A stretch of DNA of 10,203 bases from CAYFFO01 sp964342485. GTDB taxonomy: Bacteria; Chloroflexota; Dehalococcoidia; Lucifugimonadales; CAJWER01. The stretch lies in contig CAYFFO010000047.1 in the NCBI GenBank assembly GCA_964342485.1, positions 1 to 10,203 of the forward strand, read 5' to 3'. Shown here piece by piece: positions 1 through 7,242 of this stretch. Each line of letters begins with the position of its first letter. Position 1 is the first letter of the stretch. Under the pieces are notes generated by a model, which saw nothing but the letters and a program-made list of their open reading frames with translations, did no database searches and was not told the origin of the DNA. The translations under genes were made by a program, and so were the position numbers.

Positions 1-60
1 GGATTCGAACCTCGGCTTACAGAGCCAGAGTCTGTCGTCCTACCACTAGACTAATCCCCA
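1..60 (-). tRNA. trnQ: tRNA-Gln(CUG), 3' end cut off by the window edge
   Basis: Read on the minus strand, the gene begins at 60 with the acceptor strand TGGGGAT. It continues with a D arm closed by GTCT/GGAC and a 5-bp anticodon stem ACAGA/TCTGT around the loop CTCTGGC, giving anticodon CTG, which reads CAG (Gln). The T arm then starts CGAGG-TTCGAAT-CC, and the window ends there, so the rest of the T stem, the acceptor 3' strand and any encoded CCA lie outside. All visible stems pair perfectly. A TGGGG start is typical of bacterial tRNA-Gln. The gene is divergent from the LON-domain gene. Confidence 0.95.
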
Positions 61-70
61 CCATGTCAGA

Positions 71-99
71 ATTTTAGCAGTCGTACTAATGACTTACAA
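71..99 (-). promoter_or_regulatory. Putative sigma-70-type promoter of tRNA-Gln
   Basis: On the minus strand, TTGTAA (94-99) and TAAAAT (71-76) are separated by exactly 17 nt. They match 4/6 and 5/6 of the -35/-10 consensus. The -10 ends 10 nt before the mature tRNA 5' end at 60, which fits a short leader. This is a by-eye match in AT-rich DNA. Confidence 0.45.
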
Positions 100-148
100 G
101 CTGTTACTAGGCTATGAAGTAGTGTGTAATTTTATGAAAACCAAACAC

Positions 149-177
149 TTGATGGCACCATGTTTGCACCTTATACT
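149..177 (+). promoter_or_regulatory. Putative sigma-70-type promoter of the LON-domain gene
   Basis: TTGATG (149-154) and TATACT (172-177) are separated by 17 nt, matching 4/6 and 5/6 of consensus. The predicted start near 184 leaves a leader of about 38 nt before the ATG at 222. The spacer holds two copies of GCACC (155-159 and 166-170), possibly by chance. It lies divergent to the tRNA-Gln promoter within the 161-bp intergenic region. Confidence 0.45.
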
Positions 178-221
178 AATTCCATTATTAGATCCTAGGA
201 TTAATCTAACGATGACTTTGT

Positions 222-866
222 ATGATTGATAATCAACGTAAGCTTCCACTGTTCCCTCTAAATGTTGTGCTATTTCCAAACGCCTCTTTGCCTCTACAAA
301 TATTTGAAGAGCGTTATAAACTTTTGCTAAAAAAGTGTATCGATACTGACTTACAATTTGGAATCGTACTCATAAAGTCAGGGGATGAAGTTGGAGGACC
401 AGCAATACCTCATAAAATAGGAACTTTAGCAAAAATAACTGAAATCAAAAGTAAAAGAGACGGAACATTTAATATCAGTGTCACAGGATTAGATAGATTC
501 AAAATTAATGAAATATCTCACGATAATCCATATATGCAAGCAACTGTATCAGCACTACCTGAGGATAAATTTCAAAAACTGACAAACGAAAAGATTGAGT
601 CTTTACAATGGTTAACTTCTGAACAAATTAAACTCTTACATGGTCTACAGGGAGGCTGGGCTAACAATATTCTCACCCCGGACAATCCAGTACAACTGTC
701 CTGGTTAATATGTGGCATTTTACAAATATCTAATGAACAAAAACAATATCTTCTCGAAGAATCTTCACCTACAAAACGTTTGGAAATGCAAATGCCTATT
801 CTTCTCGATAATATTGATCTATTAAAGAAAAAACTTATACAAAAATATTCTTTTGGATTAAATTAA
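222..866 (+). CDS. LON substrate-binding (N-terminal) domain protein, stand-alone
   Basis: This 214-residue protein is built like the N-terminal substrate-recognition domain of Lon protease, but has no AAA+ ATPase or protease domain. Residues about 7-36 carry the family hallmark LPLFPLNVVLFPNASLPLQI followed by FEERYKLLLK. Next comes the beta-rich PUA-like core, including GTLAKITEI and FNISVTGLDRFKI at about 67-95. From about 115 the protein is a mostly helical C-terminal segment, as in YcaR/LonN-type homologues of 190-220 residues. There is no signal peptide, so it is expected to be cytosolic. Stand-alone members are widespread in bacteria, but their role is not well established; binding or sorting of misfolded proteins is inferred from Lon. 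The ATG at 222 has no convincing Shine-Dalgarno (the nearest AGGA is about 21 nt upstream). It is chosen because the hallmark begins only six residues later. The gene ends 15 bp before the convergent aminotransferase gene. Confidence 0.9.
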   Translation: MIDNQRKLPLFPLNVVLFPNASLPLQIFEERYKLLLKKCIDTDLQFGIVLIKSGDEVGGPAIPHKIGTLAKITEIKSKRDGTFNISVTGLDRFKINEISHDNPYMQATVSALPEDKFQKLTNEKIESLQWLTSEQIKLLHGLQGGWANNILTPDNPVQLSWLICGILQISNEQKQYLLEESSPTKRLEMQMPILLDNIDLLKKKLIQKYSFGLN

Positions 867-881
867 CTAGCTCAAAATAAA

Positions 882-2084
882 CTATATATAGCCCGCAGTA
901 TCAAAAACCTCAGCTAATCTGGCAATGCCTTCCTGTATTTCATCAGTTGTATTATATCCATAACATAGGCGAGCGAAATTTTTACCAGATATACCATCTG
1001 GAGCAAAATTCACCCCAGGATGGTATCCCACCTCTACTTCCACCGCAGGTTCAACTGTCAGTGTTGTATCGGCATGATCTGGTAATCTTAACCAAATATA
1101 TAAAGCGCCCTCTGGCTTACTCCATGAGAGATTCGAACCCATATTTTCACCTAAGGCCGATAACATTGCATCGCGTTTTGTGATTAGTATTCTGTTTAAA
1201 TTATCAATATGTGTGTCTAATCCGCCTGTTGCAAAACGATGAACTGCTAAAGCTGCAAACTGGTTAACACCTCCACCACTCTTCAAAGCACGGGCAACTG
1301 ACAAGAATTCTTCAGGTCCAGTCAAATAACCTAATCTCATACCTGGTGCAATGATTTTAGAAAATGAACCCACATAAATTACCAATCCTGATTCATCTAT
1401 TGAATGTAAAGATTTAACATCTTCGCCTTCAAATCTGAGATCCACATAGCAGTCATCCTCAAGTACTGGTATACGATATGTTTGAGCTATTTCTATAAGC
1501 TGTTTTCTTTGTTTTAAACTCATCGTCCACCCCTGTGGATTCTGAAAAGTTGGTATCGAATATATTAATTTAGGATGTTTCCCCTGGCTTATAGCCAGTT
1601 CAATAGTACCTTCGAGCATATCCCTATCCATACCATCGTCGTCACAAGAAACTCCTCTTACATCGGCTCCAAACCGCCTTAAAGTATTTAACGTTCCACT
1701 ATAAACATACTCTTCTGTGATAACTACGTCGCCAGGATTCAACAAACTTTCTATTACCATGTGTATAGGCTGACTAGAACCATCAGCCAAGATGATCTCA
1801 TCTTCAGAAACGTCGATCCCGCGTTGTTGTTTCAGTTTGTTAGATACATATTCACGCAATGGAGGATATCCCTGAAGATGTGGGTAAACAGCCAAATCTC
1901 TACCCTCATTGTTAAATGCCAGCCTAAGACAATCTTCTAGCTCATTAATAGGGATCGAATATGGATCTGGATATGCGACTGCAAAATCAAATTTCTGCCT
2001 CTTAACTTCTTTAAAAGGTATTGGCCCAGGAGCACGATCAGAAAATAAGCCTTGAAAATCGAAGTTTTTCATAGATTCATTCAT
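882..2084 (-). CDS. PLP-dependent aminotransferase, class I/II fold type I (2-aminoadipate aminotransferase/MocR-like catalytic domain)
   Basis: This 400-residue cytosolic transaminase should move an amino group between an amino acid and a 2-oxoacid through pyridoxal phosphate. Numbered from an upstream TTG at 2114, the Schiff-base lysine is K253 in SFSKIIAPGMRLGY. N192 lies in FQNPQG, D220 and Y223 in the LEDDCY motif bind the cofactor ring, and R382 in FARLCYG should bind the substrate carboxylate. YPHLQGYPPLREYV is typical of the LysN/KAT-like branch related to MocR regulators, but no N-terminal winged-helix domain is present, so this is an enzyme and not a regulator. The start is set at ATG 2084, because GAGG lies 9 nt upstream. 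The reading frame extends ten codons further, to TTG 2114, without a ribosome-binding site. The substrate cannot be told from sequence; aromatic, branched-chain or 2-aminoadipate specificity are all possible. It lies downstream of the AlaX gene, with a 156-bp gap and its own promoter candidate. Confidence 0.92.
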   Translation of the reverse strand: MNESMKNFDFQGLFSDRAPGPIPFKEVKRQKFDFAVAYPDPYSIPINELEDCLRLAFNNEGRDLAVYPHLQGYPPLREYVSNKLKQQRGIDVSEDEIILADGSSQPIHMVIESLLNPGDVVITEEYVYSGTLNTLRRFGADVRGVSCDDDGMDRDMLEGTIELAISQGKHPKLIYSIPTFQNPQGWTMSLKQRKQLIEIAQTYRIPVLEDDCYVDLRFEGEDVKSLHSIDESGLVIYVGSFSKIIAPGMRLGYLTGPEEFLSVARALKSGGGVNQFAALAVHRFATGGLDTHIDNLNRILITKRDAMLSALGENMGSNLSWSKPEGALYIWLRLPDHADTTLTVEPAVEVEVGYHPGVNFAPDGISGKNFARLCYGYNTTDEIQEGIARLAEVFDTAGYI

Positions 2085-2141
2085 GGATCTATTCCTCACT
2101 ATCTTGGCAACCAAAGATACTAATGGTTCAAATTAATTGCC

Positions 2142-2170
2142 AGTATGAAACTACGTTTTTATTTTAACAA
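2142..2170 (-). promoter_or_regulatory. Putative promoter of the aminotransferase gene
   Basis: On the minus strand, TTGTTA (2165-2170) and CATACT (2142-2147) are separated by 17 nt, and each matches 4/6 of consensus. Predicted transcription from about 2135 gives a leader of some 50 nt containing the GAGG ribosome-binding site at 2094-2097. A separate promoter is plausible because the gap to the upstream gene is 156 bp. The match is weak. Confidence 0.3.
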
Positions 2171-2240
2171 AGTTATTAATTTTATAAGCAGCACATAACG
2201 GTTACTATATATTTGTATTAGCGGTCATAAATCAATTAGT

Positions 2241-2960
2241 CTAAGGCTCTATTTCTATTTTCAAACGTTTATTAATCCTGCCTTTACTTTCGTGTCCAAT
2301 AACATTGATTCGACCAACTTCTTTAGTATTCGCAACGTGAGTACCGCCATCCGCCTGCATATCTAAGCCATCTATATCTATCACCCTAACTTCTCGTATG
2401 TTTTGCGGCAAAAGATTGATTTTGGTTCTAATAAGATCAGGAATAGTAAATGCTTGTTCTCGTAACATGTTTTTCACGTAAATAGGTCTACTTGATGCAA
2501 CTTCATCGTTTATTTTTTTTTCAATTTCTTCAGCAAAACTTGACGACATACTTTCAAGTTCAAAATCCATGCGGGCTGCCAGAGGTTTCATATCACCTCC
2601 GGTAACATGAGCTCCATAATCTCTCCAAACCACTCCGCAAAGAATATGCAAAGCAGTGTGTGTACGCATCAGTTTGTACCTTTTATCCCAATCAATGGAG
2701 CCTCTTACCGTACCCGAAAGGTCTGAGATATCTGAAACCTGATTCAGAATTTCGTGCACGATCTTCCCTTTTAACCTCACGATCCTTACTACTTCCCATA
2801 AATATTCTCCAATTGATAATTTCCCAGTGTCATAAGGCTGCCCACCTCCTCCGGGATAAAAAGCCGTCTTATCTAATACCACTCCATTGCCAATAACTTC
2901 TACTATTTCGGCTTCAAATTCCTTAATGTAACTATCTTTGTAGGATAGGAGTTCAGTCAT
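2241..2960 (-). CDS. alaX: Alanyl-tRNA editing protein, AlaX type (trans-editing of mischarged tRNA-Ala)
   Basis: This 239-residue protein matches the free-standing editing domain of alanyl-tRNA synthetase, which hydrolyses Ser- or Gly-tRNA(Ala) in the cytosol. The N-terminal beta-barrel holds TAFYPGGGGQPYDTG (about 32-46), the glycine-rich motif of AlaRS and AlaX editing domains. The second-additional domain (SAD) follows, with the zinc motif HTALH (H101, H105), then DMQADGGTHVANT with H208. The length fits the medium (AlaX-M) class. In AlaRS and most AlaX proteins the residue four before the last His is Cys (CGGTH); here it is Asp204, so one expected zinc ligand is replaced. The start ATG 2960 has only a weak GAGTG 5 nt upstream. 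It is the natural start because the homologous region begins within the first residues. The gene is divergent from lhgO, with 148 bp between them. The family assignment is firm; whether Asp still binds metal is open. Confidence 0.9.
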   Translation of the reverse strand: MTELLSYKDSYIKEFEAEIVEVIGNGVVLDKTAFYPGGGGQPYDTGKLSIGEYLWEVVRIVRLKGKIVHEILNQVSDISDLSGTVRGSIDWDKRYKLMRTHTALHILCGVVWRDYGAHVTGGDMKPLAARMDFELESMSSSFAEEIEKKINDEVASSRPIYVKNMLREQAFTIPDLIRTKINLLPQNIREVRVIDIDGLDMQADGGTHVANTKEVGRINVIGHESKGRINKRLKIEIEP

Positions 2961-2983
2961 TTTGCACTCAAAAACCGTTCCTT

Positions 2984-3011
2984 TTTATATTATTCCAAAT
3001 AATATCCTCAA
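2984..3011 (-). promoter_or_regulatory. Putative promoter of the AlaX gene
   Basis: On the minus strand, TTGAGG (3006-3011) and TATAAA (2984-2989) are separated by 16 nt, matching 4/6 and 5/6 of consensus. Predicted transcription from about 2977 leaves a leader of only about 17 nt before ATG 2960. The whole spacer is occupied by the inverted repeat at 2987-3005. Confidence 0.4.
2987..3005. promoter_or_regulatory. Perfect 19-bp inverted repeat in the AlaX promoter, operator-like
   Basis: ATATTATT and AATAATAT are perfect inverted 8-bp arms around a CCA spacer. The repeat fills the gap between the candidate -35 and -10 of the AlaX promoter and overlaps the -10, where a dimeric repressor would block polymerase. 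No regulator gene is nearby. The repeat is all A/T in its arms, and such palindromes arise by chance in this AT-rich sequence, so function is only a suggestion. Confidence 0.35.
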
Positions 3012-3045
3012 CATCTAACCATGTCTATAACTGTATATTGCATCA

Positions 3046-3073
3046 TTATCATCAAACAAGATAAGGCTATGAT
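3046..3073 (+). promoter_or_regulatory. Putative promoter of lhgO
   Basis: TTATCA (3046-3051) and TATGAT (3068-3073) are separated by 16 nt, matching 4/6 and 5/6 of consensus. The start would fall near 3080, leaving a leader of about 29 nt that contains AGGTGAG (3090-3096) before ATG 3109. It is back to back with the AlaX promoter. Confidence 0.38.
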
Positions 3074-3108
3074 AAAATTTTGATCAAACAGGTGAGAATT
3101 TATATCTA

Positions 3109-4314
3109 ATGTCAAAATATGATCTTGTTGTAATCGGAGGCGGAATTATTGGGCTTGCTACTGCACTCAAATTTACAGAACTATACCCGGAGAAGAAAGT
3201 TGCAATAATCGATAAAGAATCTAAGGTGGGATATCATCAATCAGGGCATAATAGTGGGGTAATACATGCAGGGATCTACTATACACCTGGAACACAAAAA
3301 GCTAACTTTTGTAGGGCAGGCTCCTCTAAACTAAAAAAATACTGTGACACAAAAGACATCCCATACAAACTATGTGGAAAAATTATTGTAGCAACCGACG
3401 AAGACGAAGTTCCAGTACTTGAAAACCTTTACCACCGTGGTGTGGATAATGGTGTCCCAGAACTTGAACTTATAGATTCTATAAAACTTAAAGAATTAGA
3501 ACCTAATGCATCTGGTATAAAAGCAATCCTATCTCCAAACACCGGAATTGTGGATTATAAATTAGTAGCACAGACCATGGCCAATGATCTTATATCTACA
3601 GACACAGACCTCTTATTGAAAACATCTGTATTATCACAAGAAACAAAGGAAGATGGTATTTATTTAGAAACAAATAATCAACCTATAAAAACCAATTACC
3701 TTATAAACTGCGGAGGCCTTCACGCCGATAGATTAGCCAACAAAATGGGATTTAAAACCAACCTTAAAATCATTCCGTTCCGTGGGGAATTTTTTTCACT
3801 CAAACCAGAACAATCCAATTTAGTTAATGGTCTAATATACCCAGTACCCAATCCAAAACTCCCATTTCTGGGTGTTCATTTTACCAAGCGTATCGACGGT
3901 TCAGTGGAAGCTGGGCCAAATGCAGTATTTGCATTTGCACGTGAGGGATATAAGAAAACTCAAATAAATATGCGTGACTTAACTGAGATATTGATGTTCC
4001 CAGGATTCTGGAAAATGTCTGCGAATTATTGGTCAATTGGATTTGGAGAACAATGGCGTTCTTTGGTTAAATCTGTTTTCGTAAAATCTCTACAGAAATT
4101 GGTACCATCAATAGAAAAATCAGATCTAATAACTCCAAGTGCGGGTGTAAGGGCACAAGCTGTGGAAAGAAACGGTACATTGGTGCAAGACTTCCGTATA
4201 GTAAGTGATGAAAATACAATACATGTACTAAACGCACCCTCTCCAGGTGCCACATCATGTTTTGCAATAGCTGAACACATATTAGATACTTGTAAACACG
4301 TATTCAAATTATAA
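3109..4314 (+). CDS. lhgO: L-2-hydroxyglutarate oxidase/dehydrogenase, FAD-dependent
   Basis: This 401-residue flavoprotein of the DAO (glycine oxidase-like) superfamily oxidises L-2-hydroxyglutarate to 2-oxoglutarate and passes electrons to the quinone pool or oxygen. The N-terminal Rossmann motif VVIGGGIIGLATA (residues 7-19) binds the ADP part of FAD, with the acidic D35 ending the second strand. Family-specific segments follow: YHQSGHNSGVIHAGIYYTPG at 42-60, the redox/substrate region TGIVDYKLVAQ at 145-155, NCGGLHADRLA at 200-210, FRGEFF at 224-229, LPFLGVHFTK at 251-260, GPNAVFAFAREGY at 269-281 and the C-terminal FAD-binding NAPSPGATS at 375-383. Length matches LhgO/YgaF. The start is supported by AGGTGAG 12 nt upstream and by the Rossmann motif beginning within ten residues. 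It is transcribed alone, divergent from the AlaX gene and convergent with the importer operon. It probably repairs or catabolises L-2-hydroxyglutarate made by side reactions of dehydrogenases or lysine breakdown. Confidence 0.95.
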   Translation: MSKYDLVVIGGGIIGLATALKFTELYPEKKVAIIDKESKVGYHQSGHNSGVIHAGIYYTPGTQKANFCRAGSSKLKKYCDTKDIPYKLCGKIIVATDEDEVPVLENLYHRGVDNGVPELELIDSIKLKELEPNASGIKAILSPNTGIVDYKLVAQTMANDLISTDTDLLLKTSVLSQETKEDGIYLETNNQPIKTNYLINCGGLHADRLANKMGFKTNLKIIPFRGEFFSLKPEQSNLVNGLIYPVPNPKLPFLGVHFTKRIDGSVEAGPNAVFAFAREGYKKTQINMRDLTEILMFPGFWKMSANYWSIGFGEQWRSLVKSVFVKSLQKLVPSIEKSDLITPSAGVRAQAVERNGTLVQDFRIVSDENTIHVLNAPSPGATSCFAIAEHILDTCKHVFKL

Positions 4315-4344
4315 TTTGTAATTGATGTGGATCTGCTACAAATT
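4313..4344. terminator. Weak stem-loop in the convergent gap after lhgO
   Basis: AATTTGTA (4313-4320) and TACAAATT (4337-4344) are perfect 8-bp inverted arms around a 16-nt loop, starting at the lhgO stop codon. The region lies between two converging genes, where termination in both directions is expected. However, the stem is AT-rich, the loop is large and no T-tract follows, so an intrinsic terminator is only a possibility. Nothing better was found in 4315-4405. Confidence 0.22.
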
Positions 4345-4405
4345 TAACTCAATCCGCTGAATCTAATTTTAATAATAGTTACGATAAATTATTCAACACT
4401 AAGAA

Positions 4406-5050
4406 CTAAAAAGTAAGTTTGAATTTGTCTGGGGCTCCATCAAATACCTTCCTGCCATCCTTTATACCAATGATCTTATTGCTATACTTGATTGCCATGT
4501 CTATATCGTGAGTCACTACAACTAAAGTGTTGCCCATATCACTAATCGACTTTAACAATCCGAAAAATTTCTGCCTCCCGCTTAAATCAATAGCAGACAT
4601 AGGTTCATCTAAAAGAATCAAGCCTTTAGATTGAGCTAAACAAAAAGCCAGCAAGGTCCTTTGTTTTTCTCCTTCGGATATATCTGTGAAAGTACTACCT
4701 GCTAATCCCGAAACTCCACAAAAATCCAATAATTCCATTGTAGAGCGTTGTTTTTCTGACTTTTGTAAATCCCTTGCATAAAAGCCTAGCATGACTATTT
4801 CATAAACATTTAAAAAAGGAGGAGGAGACAAATCCTGCGGTAGATAACAAAATTGACTTCCATTCAAACGAGTTACGATGCCATCATATGTATTAATCTC
4901 ATTTGCAAGTACACCAAGTAAAGAAGATTTACCTGAACCATTTGGACCTACAATACAAACAAACGATTGCCCGGGTACATCAAACGAAATATCATCGAGT
5001 ATGTTAATCCCATTCAAAGATAAGGATAAGTCTGTAACACTAATTTTCAT
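4406..5050 (-). CDS. ABC importer ATP-binding protein (FecE/BtuD type)
   Basis: This 214-residue nucleotide-binding subunit powers the importer encoded by the two genes upstream. The Walker A motif is GPNGSGKS (35-42) and the Q-loop is Q72 in LPQD. The signature is ISEGEKQR (124-131), and Walker B is LILLDEP with D148 and catalytic E149. The D-loop is SAIDL and the H-loop is H181 in VVTHD. The signature is ISEGE where LSGGQ/E is usual; S-x-G-E is the part that contacts ATP and is kept. At 214 residues it is shorter than typical FecE/BtuD proteins (about 250) but has every catalytic motif, so it looks intact. Its ATG overlaps the permease stop by four bases (ATGA), with no Shine-Dalgarno, implying translational coupling. 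It is the last gene of the operon and converges on lhgO. Confidence 0.93.
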   Translation of the reverse strand: MKISVTDLSLSLNGINILDDISFDVPGQSFVCIVGPNGSGKSSLLGVLANEINTYDGIVTRLNGSQFCYLPQDLSPPPFLNVYEIVMLGFYARDLQKSEKQRSTMELLDFCGVSGLAGSTFTDISEGEKQRTLLAFCLAQSKGLILLDEPMSAIDLSGRQKFFGLLKSISDMGNTLVVVTHDIDMAIKYSNKIIGIKDGRKVFDGAPDKFKLTF

Positions 5051-6018
5051 TTAATTTTCATTGAAAGTAATATCATCAATGGAGCACCTATAATAGTTGT
5101 AGTCATCCCAGCGGGTATTTCGACAGGCATAAATATTAGGCGTACTATTTGATCAGAAAATATGGTGATGAGTGAACCAATTAGTGCCGATCCCGTTAAT
5201 AACAACATGGGGTTATTTCCCGACAGTCGCCGGGTTAAATGAGGAGAAATTAATCCTACAAAATTTATCAATCCACCTGCATATACAGATGACCCAGCAA
5301 GAATACCTGCCAGTACCATCGCGATAAATCGTAGTCTGACTGCTTCCACACCAATAGATCTAGCTAAAACATCACCTAACATTACTGGATAGAAATTCCT
5401 TGCAATAATAACAGTTATTCCAATACATAGAGTAAATGTTATGAAAAGATAACTGAATATTTGCCAATTACTCCTGGTAAAAGTACCAGACACTAAGCCA
5501 ATAACCTGAGTTGGGAATACTCTCCCGTATGAAATGATACTGATGCCAATTGCTAAAGTGAAAGCTGCGACAGCTATTCCCATCAACGCAAGTTTAATCG
5601 AAGAAAGGTCTTTACTGGAAACCAATACCGCAAGTAAAACGGCAATTAAAACAGACGACACAATACAACCTATAAAAACCCCTAACTCCCCAACCGTAAC
5701 AACTCCTGCGAATACGCTGGCCAAAAAGATTGTTGCACCACCACCAATGCCAAAAATATTAGGGTCACCCAAAGTACTCCTTGTAGACAGTTGAATCAAG
5801 GCTCCTGACAATCCTAAACTGGCTCCTACAAAAAGACTTACAGCAACCCTTGGTGCCCTGATACTCCAAATCACAACATTAATAGTGCTATCATCAGAGC
5901 TATTTAAGCTATCAAAAATTTGACCTAAACTTACATCGCCCAAACGTGTAAATAGTCCAATACAAATAAAAAAGGCAATCAACAACAATAAAGAACTATA
6001 CTGGACTGTTATTTTCAC
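5047..6018 (-). CDS. FecCD/BtuC-family ABC importer permease
   Basis: This 323-residue inner-membrane permease of the type II importer class carries iron-siderophores, heme or cobalamin as a homodimer. The sequence is strongly hydrophobic, with about ten membrane helices. Family signatures appear in order: RAPRVAVSLFVGASLGLSGA (54-73), STLGDPNIFGIGGGA (81-95), GGLINFVGLISPHLTRRLSG (248-267), which is the coupling region that meets the ATPase, and EIPAGMTTTIIGAPLMILL (300-318). The start is GTG at 6018. No ATG lies nearby and the first helix begins only a few residues in, so GTG is accepted although no good Shine-Dalgarno is visible. It starts 6 nt after the stop of the binding-protein gene and overlaps the ATPase gene by 4 nt, so the three are one operon. 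Nothing in the permease itself identifies the ligand. Confidence 0.94.
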   Translation of the reverse strand: MKITVQYSSLLLLIAFFICIGLFTRLGDVSLGQIFDSLNSSDDSTINVVIWSIRAPRVAVSLFVGASLGLSGALIQLSTRSTLGDPNIFGIGGGATIFLASVFAGVVTVGELGVFIGCIVSSVLIAVLLAVLVSSKDLSSIKLALMGIAVAAFTLAIGISIISYGRVFPTQVIGLVSGTFTRSNWQIFSYLFITFTLCIGITVIIARNFYPVMLGDVLARSIGVEAVRLRFIAMVLAGILAGSSVYAGGLINFVGLISPHLTRRLSGNNPMLLLTGSALIGSLITIFSDQIVRLIFMPVEIPAGMTTTIIGAPLMILLSMKIK

Positions 6019-6024
6019 CTTAAA

Positions 6025-7138
6025 CTATTTTTTAGAAGAATCTAGGCCTTTCTTTAAAAATTCCACAGCCTCAACAATACGAGGGCCTGGTGACTGCAAA
6101 AACAGATCCACATCACCTTCTAATATGCTACCAGTTCGAATAGCTTTTAGACCAGCAAAAGGTGGAATCTGGATTAGCATATTCGACAATCGAGGAGCAG
6201 GTGGAGGTGCCGGACTTAAAGCTATTATTACGTCAGGATCAGCCATAAGAATAGACTCTGGAGACATTAAGGCAAATCCTGGATAAGGTCCTGCATCAGG
6301 TAAACCTGCCGCCTTGTTTACCATGCCAATAGTCTGAGCTATCAATCCAGTATAAGATTCAGGCCTTGCTCCATATAAATTTCTATCTTGATCAGATATT
6401 AATAGCAAAACGGTACGGCCATCTTCACTACCAATTTCACTAAGCCTGTTATCTATATCTTTAATCTTATCAATTGCTTCTGATTCTTTACCAATCACCT
6501 TACCTATATTCAAGATATTTGATGTTATATCTTCTTTAGTCTCAGCCTTAACTGCCATCACTTTCAATCCAGCCTGGGCCAAAACAGGAATAAACCTGGC
6601 TTGTGTCAAAGCCTCAATTATCACCAAATCCGGTTTAGCTTTAACAATCTCTTCAATGGATGGATTATATGCACTACCTACATTAGGCAATTCAGTAACT
6701 TCTGCAGGGTATTTAGAAGCCCTGTCTCGTAGAACCGAAACTCCTCCAGCAGCATAAAGCATCTCCGTAGCTGTTGGACTTATAGTCGCAACCTTATCTG
6801 GAATACCATCAAATTCTATTTCATTTCCCAAAGCATCTATAACAATTACTGCTTTCGCCTTTGCTTCTGCNNNNNNNNNNNNNNNNNNNNNNNNNNNNNN
6901 NNNNNNNNNNNNNNNNNNNNNNNNNNNNNNNNNNNNNNNNNNNNNNNNNNNNNNNNNNNNNNNNNNNNNNTTCTGCGGTACCTGAGCTATCAGGCACATC
7001 TGTGTTCGTGTTTAAACTGGTCTTTTTGCTTGAATCAGTTTCCTCCAAGCTGTCGTCTTGGTCCGAACCACAAGCTAACCCAAATAATAATGCAAAAGAT
7101 AGTGATAAATAAACCGGGATCTTCAGGATTTTTGCCAT
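6025..7138 (-). CDS. Periplasmic-binding-protein-type lipoprotein of an iron-siderophore/heme/cobalamin importer, interrupted by an assembly gap
   Basis: This is the substrate-binding subunit of the importer. The first 56 codons (7138-6971) give a lipoprotein signal: K3 and K6, a hydrophobic stretch, then FGLAC with C23 as lipid anchor, followed by a Ser/Asp/Thr-rich linker. Then comes the 100-N run. The remaining 281 residues (6870-6028) are a FecB/BtuF-type fold: VIDALGNEIEF, KVATISPTATEMLYAAGG, the NPSIEEIVKAKPDLVIIEA motif and a C-terminal GPRIVEAVEFLKKGL. A Pro-rich loop SPAPPPAPR is unusual. With no missing sequence the protein would have 337 residues, normal for the family. Both sides of the gap end on codon boundaries, so the real missing length must be a multiple of three for one open frame. 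The nominal 100 N create the apparent frame change. ATG 7138 has GGAG 11 nt upstream. The ligand (heme, siderophore or cobalamin) is not decidable from sequence; no B12-box-like leader was seen. Confidence 0.88.
6871..6970. other. Assembly gap (100 N) inside the binding-protein gene
   Basis: Exactly 100 N, the usual placeholder for a gap of unknown size. Both sides end with the same hexamer TTCTGC (6865-6870 and 6971-6976), which encodes Ala-Glu on the minus strand. The downstream coding side continues AEAKAKA. The true gap may be zero or negative (a short overlap), or a collapsed Ala/Glu/Lys-rich tandem repeat in the linker between lipid anchor and binding domain. Confidence 0.97.
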
Positions 7139-7242
7139 GTTTTAGGAATCTCCAAATTTTATTGATTTCACAAAGCCTACACTAAGTAATAAAGTGTTTA
7201 CACCAACATTATTTTACTCAATCTATAAAGCTTTGCCAGATA

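Noticed and set aside
4026..4307. Two overlapping minus-strand frames inside lhgO (4026-4307 and 4067-4267)
   Set aside because: They are antisense to the conserved C-terminal part of lhgO and have no recognisable domain or ribosome-binding site.
6821..7138. Frameshifted or pseudogenised binding protein
   Set aside because: The frame change arises only because the placeholder of 100 N is not divisible by three; both real sides are open and in register at codon boundaries.
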